This document shows positions 1 through 9,815 of a stretch of 64,000 nt of DNA, one piece after another. Within the stretch, counting starts at the first letter, position 1. Each line of letters starts with the position of its first letter. The DNA is from Benincasa hispida. Taxonomy: Eukaryota > Streptophyta > Magnoliopsida > Cucurbitales > Cucurbitaceae. A program made the position numbers and the translations under genes. The stretch spans positions 59,898,014 to 59,962,013 of the forward strand of contig NC_052353.1 in assembly GCF_009727055.1 (NCBI RefSeq), written 5' to 3'. The notes under the pieces are model-generated. The model was not told the origin of the DNA, ran no database searches, and saw only the letters and a program-made list of their open reading frames with translations.

Positions 1-245
1 TTATATGTATACATCTCTTTAGTATTTAAATCTTATTCAAATATTTCCCTCTCTTAATTATAGATCACATCTATAATTAACCATATTATATTAATCTCAT
101 TAAAATGCAATTGATTTGAACAATTTAAACCATTCCTCGTATATTTCCTTTAATGAGCTAACAAGGGACCTTATGGACCTACAGATGAGAAGCCTAATGA
201 TATAAGATTAATTAATTAAACTCTTTAATTAAATTGATCAATCTA
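1..245 (-). mobile_element. Fragment of copia-type LTR
   Basis: The stretch around 150-180 (a GAGCTAACAAGGGACC run followed by 'ttatggacctacag') matches, with changes, the corresponding parts of the minus-oriented LTRs at 7204-9198 (near 8185-8205) and 9816-11557 (near 10840). The same AT-rich tail seen in those LTRs precedes it. Both ends are lost: the left is off the window, and the right stops where a GC-richer, unrelated block begins near 246. Confidence 0.6.
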
Positions 246-1276
246 CTGAGGATGCTAGGGAACTGGTGAAAAAGTGCTTTTTGCCTCAACGGAAGTGTGA
301 AAGCCTATTTGTTGCTTTTAATACGAGATCAGAATAAGCCTATAGAAAAAAATTCCTATTCTTTTGTAGAGTAGATTGTCAACGGTAGTACCAAAATAGA
401 ATGAAATGGAAGAGTTCCCCCGAAATAACAAGGTTGGTAGTAAGTAGGGAGGAGATCTAGAAGGTTAGAATTAATCCTTTTAGTTAGAATGTCAAATCAT
501 CAACGACTAGCATTGTCTTAAACTTAAAGAAGTACCATTGAGGAAGAAGTTGGGTTAGGTTAGGGCTTCTTCATTAGCACATAGTAGGGTTGAAGCTCAA
601 ACCAAACAACGATGTGGTCACCCTTGGTGCGGAGTTCAATCTCTTTTTGCCTGAAGCTCTCTTCCTTGATAGTTTGGACTGGAACAGAAGCTGGAATTTA
701 CCAATGGCACTAGTCCCGATGTCTTGTGGGAACACCTGCTACACTTCTCTATTACTATATCTGACCATATCTCGTACCAAGGCTGAAACAGTACCGAGAT
801 GAACCAGAAGTAGGGGGTCCTACTCAGCTCTTCATTGCCAGCTAGCGCAGACTAGCGGTTAAACGCTTCGTTTGAATGGCCTTTCCCTGTATTATACTCC
901 ACGTTTCATTTTCATAACCCCAGCTATAAGAACTTCCACTTTTGTTTTCACTCCTAAAGGTAGCCTTCCACTTCAGGCGACTACGCTGTTCACAGGTTGG
1001 ATTTCATTTTTTTTCATCATCCTTAGATGTCGTGAGCCCAGTATAGTGTAGAATATTGACAGGGAACCGTGAGGCCATCCAGGGCCCAATCTTCCATTGC
1101 CTACCTTGATTCATGGGGTAGGGAACCGACATGGTTAATAGTAATTGCACCCTAATCTACGGTTGTAAAGCTTTCCCATTCGCATGCCTTAGGTGGGGGG
1201 TCACAGTTTCCTCTCCTTGTGCGGAGCTTCCCTTTTTCGCTAACTTGCTTCGGCTTTGAAAATTGGGTAAGATGTT
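246..1276. other. GC-richer block, possibly inserted organellar DNA
   Basis: This kilobase differs from its surroundings: it is visibly richer in G and C, has no LTR or gag similarity to anything else in the window, and lies between two LTR fragments. A 70-codon open frame (590-802) and a 72-codon minus frame (1157-1375) run through it, but neither looks like a known protein to me. The texture (mixed GC near balance, short pseudo-coding stretches, no simple repeats) is like plant mitochondrial intergenic DNA, so a nuclear mitochondrial insertion is my inference. Confidence 0.3.
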
Positions 1277-2610
1277 TGTTGGGATTGATGTCCTAAATCT
1301 CGTAGGGTCTTGTAGTTTGTAAACACGTGTACGAACAAACATTTGTAATGTAATAATATGAGATATTTTCTTCACTATTGTCTATAAAATATGAGATATT
1401 TTAGTTGTATTAACCACAAACCATTAAATTAAGATCTCTGGTTATCGTTGTAACTTAAGCATGTATGTAGAGACATACAAGTGGATCATGCCATAAGTGA
1501 TAACCTAAATGGTCTGTAGTATATGGATAAAGGAGGAAAACCTTATCCTAGTGACACTACAGATACGACCCGCTTTGTAGATGTTACAAGTGTTGTAAAG
1601 TGCAACAGATGGTCTGATTCTAATCATTCATGTGAAGACATACGAGTGGAAGTATCCTATACAAAGGAGTATGTATAAGACCAGACCATGAGATGTTTAG
1701 TCTCGTTATATAACACTGTTTATGACAGAAACTTTCATTTCACTAGGGTAATCATAGGTAAAATGACCTTAATTCTGTGTGAGTTGGGAACTCCTGTCTA
1801 TGAGGGTGGCCCTTTGATTTGCATGGGCTCGAGTGGCCAGATCACCGACTCAAACGTACCACTTTGGGGATACGTCTGATTGGGGAGCTCGGAACTCAGC
1901 TACACAAGATGGAATTCATTCCTTCCCCAAAGCAGGGGTAAGTAGATAGATTGCTCCCTTAAGGTTTGGTTTTGGGGCTTGAACAATGTGGTACCGCACC
2001 TTCTCATGGCCCGAGAAGTGTTCACTCATAGTAGGACTATGATGTATTTTTCATTAGAAAAATCAGTGGTACTTAAGGAGTTAGATGTAACTACATGGGC
2101 AAAATGGTAAATTGGCCCAACTGTACTTACGAGCGATTTGTGAAGGGTTATCGTACCGTTGATTGGTTATATCTAATGGACACAGAAATATATCTGTAGT
2201 GCGAAGAGTACAATTGTCGGTCTTTAGTGGAGTGCCCGACAGTTAACGGATGGTAGATATCGTGATGAAAGAGTTTAGTCAATTATTCACTTACTATTAG
2301 GGCTTCAAGCTACAGGTCCATAAGGTCTTCTTGATAGCTCAATGGATTCAAGTTGAGAATAAGTTTTTGGGTTAGTTTGAAGTATTCAAATTAACAAGAG
2401 GGAATTTGATTATATATGATATAATTAAATTATTTCAATTATATGCGATATAATTGAATTAGATACATTAATTGGAGGAATTAATATAAATATGATTTAT
2501 ATTAAATAAAGTAGAAAAGAACTATGATTTAAATATTACATATGATGTGATATTAAAACTATAGGTTATAAATATAATATGATAAATTAGTTATCCGATT
2601 TTTTAGGCTA
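1277..2610 (+). mobile_element. Copia-type LTR, 3' part deleted
   Basis: It starts with TGTTGGGATTGATGTCC, continues with the 'ctcgtagggtcttgtagtttgtaaac' block, and follows the same order of segments as the full LTR at 59127-61178: the tandem 'gtggatcatg' part, the 'cttccccaaagcaggggtaag' part, then 'gacagttaacggatggt'. It loses similarity near 2610, before the LTR end and primer site, and runs directly into leader sequence. The deletion took the end of the LTR, the primer binding site and the first part of the leader. Confidence 0.75.
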
Positions 2611-2732
2611 ATCATCCCGGTCCATTAATTTTGATGAATGTACATGAGATGTATGTTTAAATTATATGTCATATTGTATGTCATATAGTTTTAAATTCCA
2701 CCATAGTTTATGCATTTATTCATGCTTCATCT

Positions 2733-3054
2733 TTATATTATAAGAGTTATAATATAGTAGCTTGCATGATTAAATTACTTTAAAGCATGCTTATGCATCA
2801 TATAATATAAGAGTATAATATATGCATGCATTAAACATATTCATTCATCATCTTTACATTATTAGTGTTTCCTTTTATAAGAGTTATAAAAGATATGTCA
2901 TATTCATGCATCATCTTTACATTAAACATCTTTACATTTATTCATGAACATTGCATGAGGCATGACACATAGGTTAATTTATAAAAGTTATAAGTACCTA
3001 GTTTGGCTTAGTAATGTGGATGGTTTTAGTTGTTTCCTTTTATAAGAGTTATAG
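2733..3054. repeat. Five spaced TATAA micro-palindromes
   Basis: Short inverted repeats of the form TTATAA-nnn-TTATAA recur near 2733-2757, 2800-2822, 2873-2892, 2979-2994 and 3038-3054, mostly with the spacer GAG or AAG, and several lie beside ATGCAT or GCATGC. Similar units appear in the inverted leader (6115-6460) and one near 23766-23780. They would fold as small hairpins in RNA. No function is known to me. Confidence 0.55.
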
Positions 3055-3614
3055 TGGAAATTAAAACTAAAATCAATAAGAAAGACATGCATGCAAACTT
3101 AGGTTGAATCATGTTTTAAAAGAGTTTTTAAATTTGATTGAGATAGACCTAAGATCATGGTTCTAATGAGATTAGAAACTTAAGTTTAATCTTTTAATCA
3201 ATTTAATAGGATTAAATTGACTAATAAAAGATTAAATATGTATAAAATCTATCTATAAGGGACCTTTTGTTTAAGGCGGATTCTGTCTAGGCAGGGATAT
3301 TTAAGCTGACGGAATCAAAATACCTCTACCTGGGAACATATCTGGAAAGATGAATTAGATAGATTTGATGCATGCAAACAAATTTGATGATAGTCTGTTA
3401 AAGTGTTTAATAGGACTTGATTCGAACTTGTTTAATTATCAAAAGCAAGAGTTGTTTTTGAGCAAATTAAACTCACACTTAGATAAAATCAGTAGCCGAA
3501 TTGTCTAAGTTAATGAATCCTTAGGTAAAAAATTTAGTGAGAAGTACGTGGGGTATATGATACTTCACTTAAACCTCTACACGTTTCTCTCTAAAGTTCA
3601 CGCAGTGAGATCTA

Positions 3615-3815
3615 TCCTCGGCCTCGAGGCACGCTGGGAGTGTCCCCTAAAGGATGGTGTTTGGGTAGATCAATACCAAGGTGAATGGAGAGAATGTTCA
3701 TAGTAAGTGGGAGTGGGACGTGTGACAACATATCCCACAGTCTCTCTCATTAGGTTGGATAACGTTTTGTGCATCGCCTCGAGGCATCCTGGGAGTGTCC
3801 CCCTAAAGGATGACA
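3615..3815 (+). repeat. Two copies of a leader hairpin module
   Basis: Two near-identical modules, at about 3620-3655 and 3778-3812, read 'cctcgaggca(cg/tc)ctgggagtgtccc(c)ctaaaggatg' and can fold into a stem of GGCA(C) against (G)TGTCC, followed by a CCTAAAGG self-complement. The element at 22088-26092 has a matching pair at 23999-24035 and 24152-24192 with different bases but the same fold (GTCAC against GTGAC, then CTTT-CGG-AAAG). The spacing between the two modules is about 155 bp in both elements. Confidence 0.5.
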
Positions 3816-4235
3816 GTTTTGTACAGCTCTTTATCTGATCTATTGTAAAGGATAAGGTCGCTTTAGTCTATTATTCTAATCTTCTTTTTCCCTACGGTGG
3901 GTGCATTAGAGCGGGACTCTAGGGCCTAAAATGAGGGGTTATACTTACGTGGAATTTTTAAAGGTTAACATTTTCTGGACCGAAAAATGGTGATTGTTAG
4001 AGTCAGTTACAAGAGTTGTTTCTGTCTAATGGTTAAGAATGTCTCATTCCAGAGAAGGGGCACATGATCACACCACCGGTGACTTTTGTCCTGCCTCGTT
4101 GGGGCATCGTTGCAAAATAGATGTCATATCACTTAGGGTACATTAGAACTATTTTGCTAAAACCTAAAATTGGTATTAAAAGTGGAATTGAAAATAGATG
4201 TATTAAGTTTGTTCATGTTTTTCAACAACTTTTAA

Positions 4236-5546
4236 ATGGAAACCACCAAGTTAGCCCTATTATCCGCCGACAAACTGACTATCGAAAACTACGCTAGTTG
4301 AAAAAACACGATTAATACAATTCTTATCATCGATGACCTGCGGTGCGTCCTTACAGAGGAGTGTCCTCCTATTCCAACTCAAACCGCCGCTCGAACTATT
4401 TAAGAGGAATATGAGAAATGGACATGGATGAACGAAAAGGCCTGAGCTTACATCTTAGCTAGTCTGAAAGACGTCTTGGCTAAGAAGCATGAGCCTATGG
4501 TCTCTGTACATGAGATCATGGAGTCCCTATGGGGAATGTTCGGACAACCGTCTTGGCAGCTCAAGCATGAAGCTCTTAAGTGCATCTTTAACTCCAAAAT
4601 GGAGTTGGGTACATCTGTTCGAGAACATGTTCTAAACTTGATGGTCAACTTTAATGTGGCGGAGATGAATGAGGCTCACATCGATGAGGGCACCCAGGTT
4701 ATCATTATTCTGTGAACGTTGCCAGAAAGCTTCCTATACTTTGTCAACAATGTTGTGCTGAACAAAGTTGATTATCCCTCACAACTCTCCTCAACAAGTT
4801 GCAGACATTGCAATCCTTGTTGAAAAGCAAGGAGAAGAAGGTTGGTGAGGCAAATGTTGCTTCATCATCTAAGAAGTTTCATCGAAGTTCGACCTCAGGA
4901 ACTAAGTCTGCACCTTCTACTTCCAACACTAACAAGTGGAAGAAGAAGAAGGGTAGTAAGGGAAAAGGGAAGCCACCGGCTAACTCACAACCTGCTGCAC
5001 AGCGGGGTAGGAGACCAGTGCCGGTTGAAAAAGGAAAATGTTTTCATTGCAACTAGGATGGGCACTGGAAGTGGAATTGTCCTCGCTGGTTAAAGGAGAA
5101 GAAGAAGGCTAAGGCCAAGACCAATACCAAACAAGGTAAATGTGATTTACTTGTTTTGGAAACTTGTTTAATGGAGAATGATGATTCTGCCTGGATTATA
5201 GACTTTGGGGCCACTAATCATGTTTGTTCTTTTTTTTTTCAGGGGATTAAGATTCTGACGACAACTTCAGGCTGGTGAGATGATGATGCGAGTAGGTGTC
5301 GGGCACATCGTCTTAGCTGTGGCAATGGGAGGCCTCCAGTTGACTTTACAGAATAAATTTATCATTTTGGATGATGTATATGTAGTTCTCAAGTTAAAGA
5401 GAAACTTACTTCCTGTAAAGTTCTTAATTGAATGTAAATATACTCTCAACTTTTCGATTAATAAAATGTTTATTCTAAAAGATAGTGTTGAGATATGTTT
5501 AGCTAAATTGGAAAACAATTTGTACGTGCTAAGGCCGTTAAAATAA
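4236..5546 (+). pseudogene. Ty1/copia gag-protease remnant
   Basis: The frame opens at ATG 4236 (METTKLALLSADKL) and gives the gag nucleocapsid-precursor of a copia element, interrupted by stops such as a TGA after ...ENYAS, a TAA in ...ARTI-EEY and a TGA in NEKA-AYILAS. A conserved gag core follows (AKKHEPMVSVHEIMESL, 4477 on). After a Lys-rich linker comes a zinc knuckle, GKCFHCN-stop-DGHWKWNCP (about 5032-5082), with an in-frame TAG. The protease site reads DFGATNH instead of the usual DSGATNH type (about 5200). The start of the integrase N-terminal part runs to 5546, where sequence switches to an inverted leader. No integrase core or reverse transcriptase follows. It is dead by several independent changes. 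Confidence 0.85.
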
Positions 5547-5580
5547 GAGGTGAACTTATACGGAGAAGTGTGTAGAGGTT

Positions 5581-5607
5581 AAAATGAAGTATCATATACT
5601 TCATTTT
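5581..5607. repeat. 27-bp near-perfect palindrome at the inversion joint
   Basis: Arms AAAATGAAGTAT and ATACTTCATTTT flank a 3-base centre CAT. It sits about 35 bp from the point where the forward gag remnant gives way to the inverted leader, and the related forward sequence (3545-3580) has only one of the two arms in good form. Confidence 0.7.
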
Positions 5608-6709
5608 CCTCCCACTAAGTGTTTTACTTAGGGTTAATTGACTTAGGAAAAATTTGGCTACTGATTTTATCTAAGTATTTATTTAATTTACTAAAAAACA
5701 ACTCGTGTATTTGATAATTAAACAATTTTGATTGAAGTCTGATTAAGCTCTTTAATAGACTTTGATCAAATTTGCATGTATGTAACAAATCGATCTAATT
5801 CACCTTTCCAGGTCGGTTTCCAGGTAGGGGTGCGACGTTTCCATCAACTTAAGTACCCCAGCCTAGCTAGAACCCGCCTTAGCCAAAAGATCCCTTATAG
5901 ATACTTTTGTTACATATTTAATCTTTTATTAAGAATCAATTTAATCCTATTAAACTGATTAAAAGATTAAATTTAGATTTCTAATCTCATTAGAAAAGTG
6001 ATCTTAGGTCTATTTCAATCATATTTTAAAATAATTTTAAAAAATGATTGTAGCCTAAGGTTTGCATGCAACTCTTAATTGTTGATTTTAATTCTAATTT
6101 CATTTATTTATAACAATTATAAATAAATGAAACAATTAAAAACAACCATTGCATACTTGACATACTTTAGTTAATTATAACATTTATAAATTAAGCTAAA
6201 GTAATGTCATGCTTAATGCAATCTTCATTCATTACTAATATATAACAATTATATAATTAAGTAATGAATCATGTTATAGCATATTTTCCAAAAATTCATT
6301 CTACCATATTTTATAGCAATTATAATATAAATGATGCATGGATATGTTACAATGCATGCATACATATACTATAACATTTATACTATATGATGCATGAGCA
6401 TGCTTTGTGTAATTTAAATCATGCATATTCATATATTATAACACTTATAATATAAAATGATGCATTAATATAAATGCATAACCTAAGGTGAGTTTTAAAA
6501 CTATATGACATACTATATGACATAAAATATAAAACATACATCGCATGTATATTTACACTAACAGTTGATAGACCGAGATAGGACCTCTAAAAAAAATAAA
6601 ATAAAAGGCTATCTATTACATAAGCTTGAGTCATCCGGCTCAAAACAGGTGAACCGAACCTTAAACCGCTAAAACTGAACTGCCCTTCAATGAGCCAGTT
6701 ATTGTGCGA

Positions 6710-6880
6710 TCTTGTAGCAAATGCTACAAAATCGTGTAGCAAAGTCTACAGGATCTTGTAGCATTAGCTACATGATTGTTTAGCAAATGTTACACGATTG
6801 TGTAGCAAAAGCTACAAGATCGCTTAACAAGAGCTACATGATCGTGTAGCTGGAGCTACACGATCTTGTATATTTGCTTC
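6710..6880 (-). repeat. Array of 'gatcgtgtagc' motifs in leader
   Basis: About eight irregular repeats alternate a GATC(T/G)TGTAGC-like word with its partial complement 'gctacaAGATCG' or 'gctacacgat', so neighbouring units can pair with each other. The array lies a few hundred bases inside the primer site, the same place as the larger array at 22380-23000 in another element. Confidence 0.6.
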
Positions 6881-7185
6881 GTCTTCTCCATCGAAACAGT
6901 GTTCTACAACTCTTCTTTGAAACTTCCCAAAACAGTACGAGCGACTCAAACTTACAAATTACAGACTCTATAGTAAGATTAATTCCCAAAAACTCAGGGC
7001 CTTTACAAACCAAAATTTGTAAACAAAGAAAGCCTTAAAACAAAGAGTTTTATCCCAAAACATCCATCAACAAAAACCACATTCACAACCATTCATCGCA
7101 TGAAATAGAGTGTAGATTATAAAACCCACCATTATTGTAAAATTGATGGAATAAAAGAATAAAATTTGGAAACAGAAACCTACAA

Positions 7186-7201
7186 CCTGGCTCTAATACC
7201 A
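7186..7201 (-). other. Primer binding site (tRNA-Met type)
   Basis: On the minus strand this reads TGGTATTAGAGCCAGG, two bases after the LTR end. It matches the plant initiator tRNA-Met 3' end pattern TGGTATCAGAGC with one change, which fixes both the orientation and the LTR boundary. Confidence 0.85.
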
Positions 7202-7203
7202 AT

Positions 7204-9198
7204 TGAAGGAACTCTTTGGGGAGAGAACCTTGAACGGAATCGGATCGACCAAATTTCATTTTTCGTTGAATGTAAATTTTACACTAAAGGAGAAACAAGA
7301 TACACATTTAATAATAGAAGAAACAAGATACACATTTAATAATAGATTACAATATGCTAATGAAAGGGTTTTAGAAACCTCACCTATGAAGTCCTTTCTT
7401 CACGATTTCTCTTGAATAGTTCACGAACTCTTTGAAGACTTTCTTTAAGAATAACCTCGAACAAGAATGAACACGACTATGAAGGTTTCCTCGGTATTCT
7501 CAAGGTCAGAACTTAGGAGTGGTGGGCTCTGGCTATTTTGGATTTGAGGGAAAACTTAATGGTAAGAAGGAAGGAATGTGAGTGTTCTTAAAAGCTTAAA
7601 AAACACACAGAACTCTTCTGTTGTTTTTTTTTCAAAATGGACCAACTAGCCAAGAAGAAGAAGAAAATTTTTCTTTCCTACTTGCCAAAAATAACCAACA
7701 ACCACTTACGTGGGTGGGGAGAAAATAAGAGGAAGGGAGTTGACTCCCTTCCTTATTATTAAAATAATAATTAATATAAATATAAATATGAAACTAACTT
7801 ATCGTGTGTGTGTGTGTGTGTGTGTGTTTGTATATATATATATATATAAATTATATGTTATATCAAATATAACATATAACCTATAGTTTTAATATTTGTA
7901 TCACATACAAACTATAGTTTCTTTTTCCTTTTATATGACATTTAATATAAATCATATTTATATTAAATTTATCAACTATGAATCCAATTCATAGAAACTA
8001 TATTTGAATCTCATTCAAATATTTATTTCCTCTCATTAAGTTATAATGTATCAATAACATTATGACAATTATATCACATATAATTGGAACAACTTAATTA
8101 TATCATTATATAATTAAATCCTTTTCTTAATTTGAACAATTCAAATTAATCCAAAAATTGATTCTCAATTAATCCCATTGAGCTACCAAGGGGACCTCAT
8201 GGACTTGTAGGTTGAAGCTCCAACGTACATGAATAATTAGTTAAACTATTTAATTACATTATTCACTATCCGTTAACTGTCGGACATTCCACTAAAAACC
8301 AATAGTTGCACTCTTCGCATTACAAATATATTTCTATAGGTAGTGGATATAACCAATCAACAGTACGATGACCCTTCACATATTGCCCGTAAGTACAACT
8401 AGACCAAATTACCGTTTTACCCCTGTAGTTACATCTAACTCCTTAAGTACCACTGATTCCTCTAATGAACAATACATCATAGTCCTACTATAAGTGAACA
8501 CTTCTCGGGCCATGAGAAGGTGTGGCACCACATTGTTCAAGTCCTGAACAAGACCTTAAAGGAGCAATCTATCTACTTACCCCTACTTCGGGGAAGGAGT
8601 GAATTTCAACTTGGGTAGCTGTGTTCCCAGCCTCCCAATAAGATGAATCCTCTAAATGGTAGGCTTGTTGAGTCGACGATCTGGCCACTCTCACCCATAC
8701 AAATCAAAAGATCAAACTCATAGGCTCAGTTCACAACTCACTTAGGATTCAGGTCATGTTACCTGTGGTCATCTTGGTGAAATGTAAGTCTCTATTATGA
8801 ATGGTATTATATAATGAGACTAAACATTTTGTGGTTCGGTCTTATACAAACTCCTTTGTATAGAATATCCCCGCTCACATGTCTATACATGAATGATCAA
8901 CATCAGATCATTTGTAGCACTTTACAATAATTGTAACACCTGCAAAACGGGCCATACGTGTAGTGTCACCAGGATAAGGTACCCAGCCTTATCCATCTAC
9001 TACAGACCTTTTAGGTTATCACTTAAACATGATCCACCCGTACGTCTCTATATACATGTTTAAGTTACAAAGATAAGCTTGGATGTATTGGTTTGTGGTT
9101 AATGCAACTAAAATATCATATATTTTATTAAAAACATAATGAGTTTGTTCAATAACAAAAATTTGGACTATATAAGATTTAGGGCATCAACCCCAACA
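7204..9198 (-). mobile_element. Copia-type LTR, about 2.0 kb
   Basis: On the minus strand it starts TGTTGGGGTTGATGCCC (9198) and ends ...GTTCCTTCA (7204), with the TG...CA termini of an LTR and the primer site just beyond. It is the same family as 1277, 9816-11557 and 59127-61178. Just inside its downstream half is a GT/TA microsatellite (7804-7848). It borders a plus-strand RNase H fragment at 9205 on the other side. Confidence 0.85.
7804..7848. repeat. (GT)n-(TA)n microsatellite
   Basis: About 12 GT units followed after 'ttg' by about 9 TA units inside the minus-strand LTR. The sister LTRs lack this expansion. Confidence 0.95.
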
Positions 9199-9204
9199 CA
9201 CAGT

Positions 9205-9345
9205 TCCTTCAGTAGTTGCATGTGAAGCAGCAAAAGAAGCAATATGGCTACGGAAGTTCTTAACTGATTTGGAAGTGGTTCCAAATATGCATTTGCATGT
9301 CACCCTCTATTGTGATAACATTGGAGCATTTGAAACATTAGAGCA
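9205..9345 (+). pseudogene. Copia RNase H fragment
   Basis: Translates in one frame as the C-terminal RNase H part of a copia polyprotein: SVVACEAAKEAIWLRKFL, then a segment ending LYCDNIGA, where the Asp of CDN is the position of an RNase H metal ligand. The usual continuation after the CDN motif is degraded. It is cut on the left by the LTR ending at 9198 and runs into an LTR fragment on the right. Confidence 0.75.
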
Positions 9346-9384
9346 TTTGCAAATTCAAAAAGACCTAACAATGACCTTTTGTTT

Positions 9385-9815
9385 ATTCGGGATTATCCTT
9401 TAATCTACATGGGTGAGAAATTCTCAACAGCGTCGCTCAATAAGCCTCAAATTTTAGAGGCAAGACTAGATAGATAGTTAGGGAAATAGTCCTGCAAGAT
9501 GAAATTCGCTCATACTCGATTTAAGGATAGTAGATAGATTGTTCCTTTAAGTAATGACTCCTAGTTTTGAAAAACGGGCTCAACCCTCTCTATGACTAAG
9601 AGAGACTTGGTTTACTGGTAGGACTATAAACCGATTAATAATTAGTGGATCAGTAGAGACTTAAGGAGCAACATGTATTATAGAGGTAAAATGATAATTT
9701 CGACCCAAGTGCTAATACGAACAACCTGTGAAGGATTGACTTACTGATGATGGTTAAATCAAGTGGACAGAAATATATCTACAGTGAGGAGAGTGCACTG
9801 GGCTTTAGTGAAATT
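9385..9815 (+). mobile_element. Left half of an interrupted copia LTR
   Basis: Matches the middle of the LTR at 16766-18629: 'cgggattatcctttaatctacatggg', 'gacaataagcctc', 'gttgttcctttaagta', 'acagtgaggagagtgca'. It breaks at 9815 with AAATT and resumes at 11563 after the solo LTR, reading on into 'gtagttaacgaatgttgg' exactly as the uninterrupted copies do. The LTR's own first part is missing on the left. Confidence 0.75.

Larger units (their letters stand above)
2611..4235 (+). other. Copia element leader (untranslated, structured)
   Basis: Non-coding region between the truncated LTR and the gag start. An inverted copy of much of it lies at 5560-6540. It contains five copies of a TTATAAgagTTATAA-type micro-palindrome and two copies of a 'GGCAC...GTGTCC' hairpin module (listed separately). 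The block around 3670-3760 ('ataccaaggtg', 'ttcatagtaagtggg', 'acaacatatcc') is shared with the leader of the separate element at 22088-26092, so leader features are conserved across families. Confidence 0.6.
5560..7185 (-). other. Inverted copy of the copia leader
   Basis: Read on the minus strand this continues the LTR at 7204-9198 through its primer site into leader sequence. Its inner part (about 5570-6540) is the reverse complement, with divergence, of 2650-3600: the cluster 'cctttccaggtcggtttccagg' mirrors 'cctgggaacatatctggaaag' at 3330, and the micro-palindromes recur. It meets the plus-strand gag remnant near 5548-5560, giving a head-to-head arrangement. No coding sequence seen. Confidence 0.65.

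Noticed and set aside
590..802. 70-codon frame in the GC-richer block
   Set aside because: No recognised protein; the sequence may be organellar intergenic DNA.
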